Notes under the pieces: model-generated | What the model was told of the DNA's origin: nothing | Databases searched by the model: none | The model's input: the letters and a program-made list of their open reading frames with translations, nothing else | Shown: positions 11,101-22,300 of the stretch, one piece after another | Numbering within the stretch: the first letter of the stretch is position 1 | Layout of the letters: each line of letters opens with the position of its first letter | Origin: Rhynchosporium graminicola | Taxonomy: Eukaryota; Ascomycota; Leotiomycetes; Helotiales; Ploettnerulaceae | DNA: 64,000 bases | Assembly (NCBI GenBank): GCA_900074885.1 | Contig: FJUW01000012.1 | Location: 806,001 to 870,000 of the forward strand | Direction: 5' to 3' | Translations under genes and position numbers: made by a program

Positions 11101-12217
11101 TCAATTGCTCTTCTGACACTGTCTCGATGATAGGAGATACATTGAAGTAGCCATTATCGGCAGGCAAGTCTCTCGCGGAACCTGGTGCTAAATCAGCTTC
11201 GTATTGGGTTTCCGGAGAAGTAATTGGTCTGTTGATAGAAGGAGTCGTAGCACGAGAGTGACTGTCAACGTGAGGTGAGTTTGGGCCGCCCTTTAACTTT
11301 GCTTGGTCGGACTCAAAATGACTCTTTCCACGATTCAATGTCTCCTTCGAACGCCCTCTGTTCTTCGTCTCTCGCTTCATGGGTCTTCCTTCTGGAAGAC
11401 CTTCGCGGAAGACCCGCAGGCTATGACTTGCCTTCCTGCTACGATTGTTCGGCTCTACCCCAGCAAGGGCTTCCGCTATAGATTTCTCAACCTGTCCACC
11501 ATCATCACCGTGACTGCCATGCTCGCCGATCGACCACGCTTTCTCGGCAGCTGTGGAAGGACGGGCGTCTCTCCATGACCTGTATTGCGCGCGCAGTCCT
11601 TCGGTTGGGGGATTGGTCATAATGGAGCCTCCTGATATGGGTGCTGTGGATGTTGGTAGTTGGATCATGGCCGTATCCCCAGCATTAGTTGAATATGCCC
11701 CTTTCGGAAGTGACTCGACCATCTTTTCTTTCGGCGTGCGCTCCAAAGAGGTACCTCGTCCTTTGGCCGAGCCCAAAAAGTCCCGATGGTTCATGAGAAG
11801 AGAGTTGACATTGCTCATGTCGTGAAGATTGTATGGGGCAACAGCTTGCCGGGCCACAGATGTCTGCATATCGCCTGCAGGTGTCGATTCGCTTGCTTCT
11901 GGGTTGTTTTCAGGCGTGTGTTCAGCTCCAGCTCCGGTACTGTTCACTCCATTGCGCCACGAATCATTCTGAGAAGAAAAGTCTGGCGCCGATTCAATGG
12001 TACTTGGGGGGTCACGAAGGGCGCTCGGAGCATGTTCATCCACCGCAGTCAAAGCTTGTGTCAACAAGGAGGTAGAATTCGCTCTCGGTGGTTGCGTCCA
12101 CGGCCGTCGGACATTTTTGTTTGGATCATCGTCCTTAGATTCTTCATGGGGGAGGCTTTCAGGCCTTACCGACCCGGTGGGTGCGGCATTTGCAGGCTCA
12201 GAAGACGAGCTTGCCAT
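8137..12217 (-). CDS. kcs1: Inositol hexakisphosphate kinase, KCS1 type
   Basis: This enzyme phosphorylates inositol hexakisphosphate to the pyrophosphate 5-InsP7, a signal in phosphate and energy homeostasis. Two exons: 12217-10224 and 10093-8137, with a 130-bp intron (GTATGT donor, CTACAG acceptor), giving 1,316 residues. The first about 640 residues are disordered. The conserved N-lobe begins around [20 protein letters not shown] and continues across the splice junction ([12 protein letters not shown] then IGVLNVTFE). A second long disordered insert follows. The catalytic core near residue 1080 has the inositol-phosphate-binding PxxxDxKxG motif (PCIMDLKMG). Downstream are the [13 protein letters not shown] segment (SLL motif) and [13 protein letters not shown], matching the family's metal-binding (I)DFA/DFG site. 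The ATG at 12217 (MASSSSEP) is chosen because the open frame further upstream starts only with TTG. The yeast protein is shorter (about 1,050 residues); the difference lies in the disordered parts. Confidence 0.92.
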
Positions 12218-14403
12218 GAGGCAGTCATCTATCGAGTCTTTGTGCAATGTGGGAGTTTGATTCGTAGAGAGTGGGCGTCAATGGTTGGGTCGATAGGTAT
12301 GGGCAAGGTATGTTATGGTTGAAATGTGGAAAGGCCGGAGGCGGAGGGAATGTCTGGGCCGCGCAGTCACGCCGTGGTTCAACGTTCGTTCGTGCTGAGA
12401 AACAGTGAGACTTAGCGCAAAAGCTATTTGTCGGGACGGTACGATCGCGTTCCGGAAGAATGAAATCGCATGGAGAGACCAGTACAGTAGGGTAAGATAG
12501 GCTCGAGGTGGATAAGGTAGGATGAAGTGCCAGGTGCGTTACGGTGTGGGCGCAGGGCTTGAGATGGTTGGCGCGGTGTGGGTGTGGTGTGGGTTGGGTT
12601 GGGTTGGTATGGTTATGGTTGCGATAGAGGTTCGGTACTGGCGAGGAAGTTACTTTTACTTTCGTTAGCTACCTGGTACCTATTGTACCAGCTATTGTAG
12701 TACAATACTGATTAACCGTGCGGTCAATGTTACTGTATTATAATGTCTGGAGAGGGGAGGGGGAAGGGAAGGAGGCGTTGGTGGAGAAAGTTACCGTACC
12801 CACACCTGTCTAAGAGCTAGCTAGGTAGGTACCTAGGCCAAGCCAACGCCAGGCGCCTGGCCTGGCCCATGGGAATTGGGAATTGGGAAATTGGGAAATT
12901 GGGAAATTGGGAATTGGGAAATTGGGAATTGGGAAATTGGGAATTGGGAACGGGGAACGAGAACGGGGAACGAGAACACTGTTATAAGTAAAGAAAACAC
13001 GCCTCATCCCTGCTTTCTCGTCGAATACAGTACTTATAAACTAGCGCAGGTGAACACTAAACAGCAGACTAAACAGCAATACAGTAGCATACTGTAACTC
13101 AGTCTGCGCTTAGTATATCCATTGTTCCGGGGAAACATCATCTTCCAGTCCCGGTATACTTCTTAGGTACGGAGCATAACGAGATCGTCCATGTCCATGC
13201 TGCTTGACCGTTATTCAAACAAAGCCATGCACATGCTGGTGACATTCGATCGCGACCAATCGTCAGGAAACGTGCAGATTTTCGTTGACCGCCTTCCGAC
13301 GTTTGTTACATATATACCGTACTACCCCAACAATCTTATTTACCACTTTGGCTGAACCACGTAATCCGCATCGTGGGAAATTCGGTCCAGTCAGAGGGTC
13401 GTAAACTGCGGTTTTGGGTTGGGATGGCTTTCATTGGTCGACACGGGGAGGTTTAAGAGAATCGATTTCTTGGATGATTCTGTTATTAGATACAAGCTTG
13501 AGGTAAGGACGAAACACATCATAAACTCATCACTTGCTGCCGAGACAAAGACCCATCAAAATCGAACTTTCAATGAAGTCATGGAAGTGTCAGAGGACTT
13601 TCGCTCAGCTAACACAAGGCGCATAAGCAAGCAATCTCGTCAATCGACAAAAGTAGCATGGCAGGTACAACATATAAATCAACTCCAAAGTCACGAAAAC
13701 ATTACAGGACTCAACTATCCAGAAGCGCGGCCAGCTGTGGCACCGTGTCCAGTAAAGAGAGAACCAAGTCTTGCTATAGTTTATGGTACTTATACAAATC
13801 CTTTGTAAAGCAAAAGCACTAGAATACTTTCTCAGGATTCGATAGTAGAGCCTTAAGATGAATAGCTGGCCGTGGAATTTTAGGCAGTTGAATGTCCTAT
13901 TAAAACTTTACAATATATGTTTATGTCGAGCTTTCACTCCACTGGTAACGAATTACCCCAGCAGCGAAGGAATACAGTAAACTCACGTAACTAATGGATG
14001 TCATTTGATGACGAGTAAATGACGATTCGTGGGTAATAGTATTAATTCGCTGAAGACTAATTGGCCAGGCCTCGAGAAAAATAAAGTCATAGAACCTTTC
14101 AAGGACTTTGCTTTAGTAATATTTCATAAAACGAAGCTATTATTGGATCTTTATGCTAGCAATGGTAAGGTGTGTAAATCACTACCTCGCCCACTTCCCC
14201 GGACACAAAATACCATGTTCAGGTAAATCTGATCGAGTCAGGTAGATAATACAATCGGCCGTCACAGATTCATTTTCGTAACAGCTGCATGTCTACGCAG
14301 CGAGGGGTATCTAAGCCATAAACTCCTACCACAATCTCATAAATCCTTGCTGGAAACGCCATTTCCGGTCCAAACAAACCAAATTCAAAATCCGTATCTG
14401 TAT
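12218..14403. other. Long intergenic: KCS1-like promoter side, no gene recognised
   Basis: About 2.2 kb. Near the gene start it has G/T-rich tracts (about 12570-12635) and further out a GGGAAATT-type repeat array (12871-12977). One 129-residue open frame (13419-13808) has no family features and no splice context, so I leave it uncalled. Confidence 0.55.
12871..12977 (+). repeat. GGGAATT/GGGAAATT minisatellite passing into a GAACGGGGAAC array
   Basis: About ten units of GGGAATT or GGGAAATT (12871-12950) run into two to three units of GGGGAACGAGAAC (about 12951-12977). The two unit types appear related by mutation (AATTGGGAA and AACGGGGAA). Confidence 0.9.
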
Positions 14404-17400
14404 CTACTCGGGCCCGAACAGTCTCCGTCCCCTCTTGTCATTACTTTCAACACGCGTAGCCGACTCATTATCTCTCGAGTTCTTAAGCACTGAATCCACA
14501 GACCAATCTTCCAAGAAATCACCCGCCTCTCCAAGAGCAGATGCCATATCAAAGCCTGCAAATGCATCATTCGGAACTGGCATATTCGCGATGGGGCGCG
14601 GTAAAAATGAGTTGCCGACCATCGTGTCGTCTTCCTCAACCTCATTCCACACATTGGTATTAGGGTTACTCCAACTCCGAAGATGTCGAGTGGGCGAATC
14701 CTTGGCAGAAGTTGGACACTGCTGGGCTGGAATGTCGTGATCCGCAGCGATGAAAGCCTCCGCTTGAGCTTCAAGTAAAGTTGGGCTGCTATCTAGCTGA
14801 GAGCTTCTCTTGTCTGGCAAGATGCGTCGGAAGTGCCTCTTTCTGGTGGCTGCTACGAAGTGTTTGCGTGAAGTAGTCGTCACCGTGGTCCCATCATGGA
14901 AAATATCCTCATCCTCGTCAGAAGGATCTGCTTGCGCAGGAGGCGGAGAATGTGGGGTGTTATCCAGGTTACGAGCGTTATCTTGCTGAGAATCGCGGGC
15001 TTCGTCTAGAGGTATAACACCAAATGAAACGCGTTTGCGGATTTTGCCTGTAGACCGGCTCTTTGATCTGCCTGTCCAAGGGTTCCTCGTCGCAGCCTCC
15101 AAAATTGTCTGCGTATCTACCAGACTGTCTTCCGGATCATCATAATGCCTTCCAGGCGATGGTGTTGGGGTTGAGAAATCTTTGAATGGCCTGATAAGTT
15201 GACTATCAGGCGTGGAAGGCCGTCCCTTTGGAATCCAGCTAATTTCTTCATTCAGCATTGCCTTGTCTTGCTCGACAGATTTGATTGAGGAAGCTGCTTC
15301 CTGTCTGTCCAGTGGTAGTGCTCCATGTACCTTTTTGATTGTTGAAAATGTTGTTAGTGGCTCAATCTTCTCAGCTGCCCATGGACTCTGTGGCCCGCAT
15401 CCTTGCCAACTGGCTTCCGAACCCGTGGCAGGATCATTGCATTGGTCTTTGTCAGGCTCAGAAATTCGGTCATGATTTTCAGAAAGGCCTTCTATTTCGG
15501 CTCGCTTGCCCAAGTTGGGGGAATTGGTAGGGCTCCTCATAATGTTGTCACCGCTGGCCACGTTCTGAACCCCCTTGGGTTCAGTATCAAACGGTGTCTG
15601 AATTTGATACTCTACTACGGCCATTGAGGTTGACTCAATATCATTGCCGGCCAGGTCCTCTAGCTCTTTCCGAGGTCCTTCTTCAAGTCCAGCTTCTTCC
15701 TCTTGTTGCATCTCGGCATGATCTTCCTCAAGTCCGGCTGTTCTCTTAGTTACCTTACAAGAATTTTTTTGAAGTCCACCCTGTCCCGCTCGTTGCGTCT
15801 GAGAACCTGATTTCCCAAATTCAGCCTCGTCGTGAGTCTCCATGGACGTCGTCTCGGCTGAAGCCACAAGTTCGGCAGGAACAGAAGCTGGTTGACAAAG
15901 AATATAGGCGCTACTGTGATCATTGGGGTCCACTGATGGAGTGTAGCTCAGGTTTAGGTAGTCTCTTTCGGATCGATCATCCCTCTCTTCTGCTACCACG
16001 GCTGTGCTAGTAACAAGCTCATCACCAACTTGACTGCATTTATGTGCTAATTCAGCATGCATGAGGCTCGCATTCTCGATGTGGGGCAGGTCTTCGAATC
16101 TCTCGCGAACTTGATGTCCAAGGCTGGCGGGAGGGGGTGTCGGCTCGCTATTATCGAACAGAGCAGTAGGACCATTCGATGGCGGTTCTGATAAGTAACC
16201 GCCAAGATATAAGAAAGATTCGTTCGCAAAGTCGGTGAACTCTATATTGGGAAGGCCTGGGGCAAGTCCTCCAGAGGATCGATCTGAGCGGATGAGTGGG
16301 GTTACTGCCGTGCCGTCGGCTAGATGAAGTTCGGAGGGATCTCGTCCAGGACTTTTGTGTGGACCGTCTTCCGCGCTTGACGTTGGGCAGGCCTGTGACA
16401 AAGCAACCTGTATTTTGTCCATCTCACTCTCTGGAAACCTTCCCAGGGTAGCTTCTGCTTTAGGTTGTTGGGTCAAGAGTCCACGCAACAATGGAAGAGA
16501 ATGCCGCACTGGACTTAACATGGACCTCGATGGGGTAGTGTTGAATGATTGCGTGCTCATATTTTCCGAGTATGGAGGCACTTTCATCGTACTTGTTTCA
16601 AATGGAACCCTTTCATGCGATTGTGGCTCCTTCAATAAGCTGTTTGGATCTGATGAATGTGGTAATCGCGAAGTCGTTGTCTTTGGGGTTATGTGTGGAG
16701 AGATTGATACAGAGCTTCTTGATTTCGGAGGTGATGTCGTCTGGGGACCTTCGGTCGCACGACGAAATGAAGATGCTGCAGTCATGTCACCAACCATATC
16801 CCAGCTAACACATGCCTCGTCCTCATCGCTTTTTGGAGGTGTAGTTTGACTCGAAATCGATTGCCTTGTACCCGTTGGTGGAGATTTGTGAGAGCTGACT
16901 GGCGCGTAAGTGTTCATGTGTATGTTTTCCCGACCCTCTTCTTTAATTTGCACCGCATCAGAAACTATGTGTCGCCTGTCTGAATGCTTTGACTCCGCAT
17001 CAAACTTGAGCCTTCGTCGGTCGTGATCTGGTACAGGAATTGGCAGCTTCTTCAAGGCTTGCGAGAACTTTGGCTTTCGCTTCCTAAATTTGAATGTCTC
17101 CACATTTCTCGAGGATGGCGCTACTTCTGTTATGGAGCTGTCTTCTTGATGGTGTACCTTATTTTCACAGTCATCGTTTGAGGCACTTCTTCCGGTAAGC
17201 TTTGGAAGTTCATAAGAATCATCAGGACCCGTGTTTAGCATATGAGAATCTAAGCTTGTAGCAATGCGAAGAATGCCAGCTTTTGGCTTTGCGCGGGGTG
17301 TGATGACAACCAAGTCGTCCAGCTCCAAATCGGCAGGCGGTCGCTCATTAAAAGATAAGCCAATCTTTTGAGACTTAATGCTGGATTGCGAAGCCCTCTG

Positions 17401-18589
17401 AAAGGAATATGAGTGGGATGTATCTTGCAATTCGTCAAGATCGTCGGGCTGGTGACCAAAATCTTCGTGCTCGAGCAGAGATGTCATTTCACGAGGACCA
17501 AATGATGAAATTGGCCCAGTTCTCGGTTGCTCTATTTCCCGCGGCGTCCTAGGTTCTATACTAGGGTCTAGAGTATGCCTGGGAACTTCTTTGAAGCCGT
17601 TAAAGCTCTTAGATAGGCGTGATGGCTTGCGAGTTTTCGCAATTGGCTGGTCAGACGGTCTTGCAGATAGTTGGCGTCGTCGACGATCGCGTTGCAGCAC
17701 ATCAAAAAATGGTGTCGGGGTCGCAACAGCAGGACCTTCCCACCGAGCTCGTTTCGATACGTAAGATCCCTTGAGCCATTGCAAATCAGCTGATCGTTTG
17801 GCATTCTCCGTATCATTGTCCAGCCCGCCCCCATTGGGTGTTCTACTATCATGGTTGAGCATCGATAGCTCTGGCCGTTCTTGAGGGAGGGCAGAGCCTG
17901 AGCGGTGTAGGCTGTTTTCGGAAGGTGCTCCATGACTATCTTCGGATCCAGATCCACCGTCCATGTCTTCAGAGTCGCTTTGGCCATCTCGTTCCACTGA
18001 TCTCATGATTTGTCCACTTTGTATTTGCGTTTCATTAATGATCTGAGCCTCAGCTCGAGCTGTAGCCTTACACCCTACGAAATCAAATTAGAACTGTCCT
18101 TATGCGAGGTATTGCATGGAGTAGCTTGCAGGTCCATAGAGATGTGAAGCAAGTGTTATCGCATGTCGTAGACAATAGAGGAACTGGCTAATCAGACTCA
18201 CATTCGAGGGCATCTGCAGGCTTTAAATAGCCAAGACCATGAGCTGCTGCCCGTTCCATAACTTTGGCTCTGGTAAACAGCATATCTTCAGATCCAGGCT
18301 GCCACCATTCTTGATCCTGCTTCTTTATTGGGCGGTAGACCCAAGGATTGACCCATCCTTTTTCGAAAGGTCCTTTCAGGCTTGCAGACTGCAGTATAGG
18401 CAGCTTTCCTTTTACAATCCTTTGCGCCTCTGCTTCATATCGTTGGTGCTTTTGCGCAACCTCCTCTGTTGTCTGTTCAGAGTCTGAACCTAAACAAACA
18501 ATATCGTCCTCGTCGCAAGTGGGCGGCCTGCAATGATACGGTTCGTCCTCATAATTATCGATATCGTAAGAGCTGTTGAAGGGACCCAT
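14404..18589 (-). CDS. Conserved fungal protein of unknown function, long disordered
   Basis: Two exons: 18589-18202 and 18059-14404, with a 142-bp intron (GTGAGT donor, CTACAG acceptor), giving 1,347 residues. The first exon carries the only clearly ordered segment, about residues 85-130, with GWVNPWVYRPIKK, EWWQPGSEDMLFTRAKVM and AHGLGYLKPADALEC. It continues across the junction into SRAEAQIINETQ, which supports the splice. The rest is Ser/Pro/Glu/Asp-rich with many SP and TP sites, a KRVSFG phosphorylation-like site near residue 1180, and basic nuclear-localisation-like clusters (KKRRR types). I recognise the N-terminal block as recurring in filamentous ascomycete genomes but know no assigned function. 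The many SP/TP sites would fit a nuclear phosphoprotein; that is inference. It is divergent from the Cdc11 gene (775 bp between starts). Confidence 0.75.
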
Positions 18590-19363
18590 GATGAATTTCC
18601 CTGCACTCCGAGATTGCTGGATCGAATCGGTTCACATCGAGTTGAGGATTCGGTGTGGAAGTGTAGTGCAAGTGTGCTTTGGTCTCGAAAACGCGCATGT
18701 TGTCGCAGGGATCTACTGCGCGACCTTTCGTGTAGAGTGAAAAATGGCGGTCACGTGGCGCATAAAATAATGATGTAAGCATTGTCTCATTAATCATTTT
18801 ATCATAGAAAGAGTGGTCAAATTTTACTGAGTACTCGCAATGCAATCTAGTGTTCCAGCTTCGTTTTTCAAAGTCAAATTTCATTTCAAGAATCATATTC
18901 ATATCTTGAATACAATACCTACCAAGGTACGCTCTGTTCCCTTGCAAGTAAGCGCTTGAAGGTCTCGAGCTGGTGAGGGGCAGGGCTGAGGGGCAATTAC
19001 ACGCTAGTAGATCAAGCCTCCCGGTTGCCATAACGATGCCGGCCTTGGCAAAATTCAAAGCGCGTAACTTTGAATATCAAGTCAGGAAGTTGAGGAGGTC
19101 GGGGAACAGGATAAAGATGAAGCTGAAGCTGAATTACAACACGCGACAACAATCCCGGATCGACTAACAAATAGCTACCATTCTATTACATTCTTCAACT
19201 CAGATTCGCCACTCTCTTCGAATATTCAATTCATCATTTCTACGCGCCTGAGTTTTACCATTCTCCACGCGATTCTCGATTTCACTATCAACAAAATTGT
19301 TCAATTGCACTACACCTATGGCAGAACCATAAACTTCGCAACCACCTCATTTTCGTAATTACA
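18590..19363. promoter_or_regulatory. Divergent promoter region between the unknown phosphoprotein-like gene and cdc11
   Basis: About 775 bp separate the two divergent start codons. No defined binding site is assigned. A 167-residue minus-strand frame here starts with TTG and shows no family features. Confidence 0.45.
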
Positions 19364-22300
19364 ATGGAGCAAGCCTGGTTGGACTCACTTTCGGAGGATT
19401 GGGTCTCGCAGCCTGGGGTCTCGCAGCCTGGATCATCCAACTCTCCCGCGCCCTCGTTGCCTTCGTTGTCGAATAGCACCTCGGATCCCTCCAAGTCTCG
19501 TCCCGCATCCAGTCGTATACCGAAATACAATCCTCAGAAGCAGACATGGACACCTGCTCGTGACGAAAATAGCCCATTGAGTGAAAGAAGTACGAACGAG
19601 CATAACATACCCTTATCGCAACGGCGACCCTCGAAACTCCGCGAAATCACCAATGGTATCCGTGGCCGGTGTGTCTCTCGCGCGCTTTCTGCTTCTACAA
19701 CGCAATCCGTGCAGTATCATACCATCGAGCACAAGTCCGTCAGTTTGTCTCCCAAGAGAGGAGTTGTCGAGACCCCGGAATGGAAGCGGCGCTTGCTACA
19801 TGGAGATGTTGCGTATGGCGAGCAGTGTGATCTGTTTGGTCCAGCCGGTCTAGAAAATATGTTCCGCCCTCCGCCTGCTCAAACGGCATCCCCCAGCAAA
19901 TCGCATGTCGTGCAGGACCTTGGAGAGAGTAGTATCATGCCGTCCAGCCCTCCCCCATACAATCGAAATCACGAACAGGAGGACACTATACCCCACGAGG
20001 GGGACAGGAATGGAGGTGGCCAAAATCGTCAGCAGCCTCGAGCGATGAAGTATAAATTGGCAGATCAAGGGGAAAGCGAATTTTCCGTGGATGATCTGAG
20101 TCGTAGCAGCTCGTTCAGAACTGTTCCAGCGGCCGTGTCTCGTATTCCGCAGGTTGTCATGCACTCAGACTCTGCTTCTCAGCCAGAGTCTTCTATTTTC
20201 TATGAACAGGATCCAGGACGGGCAGTCAGCGGACAAAGTGACATACGGAACGAGGAGTTGAGTCCTATCTACGTTGCGAGGCACAATACGATTGACGGTA
20301 AAATCGACTACGCAGCGCTGAATCTTTCTCCTGCGGAGCTGAAACGAAGACTTGACCAAATCCGTGAAGGTTCACCGGGACAGTCCAGTCAAAATCAAGT
20401 TGATGTGACGACTGAGACAGATGATTTCGCCCACAATGGCCGCTTCGTCAATATGAGAAGAGGAGGGCAATCCCAAGAAGGCTCATTTCAGAAACGCTTG
20501 CTGAGCCCTTCTTCTCTCCCTGCTATTGATGAATCGACAATGTTACCGGAAGAGTCGATGCAAGCGAGCACCCCAAAAGAACTACCAAACATTCGGAAAA
20601 CAAGAACTTCAATTGATAACCAAGCGCCAATCGTGACTCAAGACTCTGTTCCAGAGACATACACCCCTCACCAAAGCCCTAAAAAAGCCACCGGTCAAGT
20701 CTCAAAGAGCAATTCAGGTAGTCCTCTGAAAATCTTCGGCACATATGATACTTTTACCAATCAAAAGCTACTTCGAAGGCTTAGCCAGTTCGAAGAAGAC
20801 CTTGATCCACAAAGTGACAACGACGTATCTGGAATATTTCCAACATCCTCGAATACGGAAAAAGATGTAAACCAAAATCGCCTTCAGCGTGATAGGGGAA
20901 GAAAGATGAGCAGTTTTGGGGCCGGCGAGTTAGACAGCTTTCAATTCAGCGAAGGGTCATATGACTCGAAAGAATCGAATGCAGATGACGAGGATAAGGA
21001 GAATCTCGCATTACCGGTTCTTAATCGAAATACCCAAAACTCGTTCAAATTCCAGCTCGAAGCCTCGCCGGATCTGAGCGACGGTGTAGTGGTTCATCAT
21101 CGAGCAAAGTACACCACTACAACAAGCACTCTGAGGCAGACTACCAGCATTCGGAAAAGTATCAGATCTGGAACGAGTAGTTCCAGCATCTCGGGTCGCA
21201 CTCTTTCGCCTCAGCCAGAAGATCTCAGGACACCTAGGAAGCGAAATGGTGATTCAGAAGGCAAGCGGCTTCCCAAGTCGCCTTTGAAAGATCCAACACC
21301 GAAACGTCGCAGAACTTTGCGCGAGTCTGAGATTGGTGCTGCGGAAGGAAGAGAAATTATAGGCGAGACAGATACTCTGAGAGATACCCATACTGAGATG
21401 CAGTCGGTCGTAGGGAGAAAACGAAAGGATGCTAGACATGGTGATAATCAGCAAGCAGCTAATCCAACGATACTGGCTATGCGCCAGATTCTACGCCCTC
21501 GGACGCCAACCCCAAGTCAGCGAAGTAGCCAGCAGCACGAAGTCGCACCTCTGCTTGAGGAACCCCTCACATCTTCCGAAAGAGCCAAACGAATACAGGA
21601 GCAAAAGATTGCTAAGATTCAAGCAGAGCTCGATTTCACGGGCCCTTTCAAGCTATCTGCGGCTTTAGGTGCTGACCAACACATGCAGGATGACAGTCGA
21701 AAGGGATCTGTTACTACCCAAGACTTCCTGGACGAGGCGAAAAAGATCATGGCTGGGATCCGTGGCAAAACTAGGCCGAGAAGTGGCCTGACGAGTTTAG
21801 AGGAATCGGAGTCGGAGTATGACCGTGGCATATCACCTGAAGTCTGCCCAGACGACATTGATGTTGAAGATTCATACCAGGAGTCTACCCAAGAGCCATT
21901 TTCAAGGCCTCCAAGTCGAGATGGCAAGCCCCTGCTGCGGCTACCTGTAAAGCAAGAAGATCCAGCTCTACTGGATCATCTGAGGAAGTATCAGGAGCAA
22001 GGTGAGATGGGCGATATCCTTGCGTCTTCTATGAGATCCATCGCGATGGCCAAGGAAGCTGTCGATGCAGCGAAGGAGGTTGACCGCAGAACGGAAGAGA
22101 CCATTGCGAGAACCCTTGGTCGATCGATCGATCTTGAAGGAACGATAGAGAGTGAGCCGGGCAACATTCGAATTTCTCAAAACCCAGATGCTCAGCGAAA
22201 ACGGAAACACTCAACATCGACCGCTCGCACCGGTGGTGATGATCAGCACGAAGATGACTTCCCTTCACAAGGCTCCAATGGCTCCTCTGGGCAGTCAACG

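Noticed and set aside
10037..12247. Two separate genes instead of one for the KCS1-like locus
   Set aside because: The apparent break is a 130-bp intron with canonical signals. Joining restores the conserved [16 protein letters not shown] block in frame.
12871..12977. CRISPR-like repeat array
   Set aside because: Units are 7-13 bp and directly abutting without spacers; it is a eukaryotic minisatellite.
13419..13808. 129-codon plus-strand frame in the KCS1-like upstream region
   Set aside because: No family features, unremarkable composition and no splice partners; length is within chance for non-coding DNA.
18555..19058. 167-codon minus-strand open frame between the unknown gene and cdc11
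   Set aside because: It begins with TTG, overlaps the start of the better-supported gene in another frame, and has no recognisable domain; probably leader/promoter sequence.
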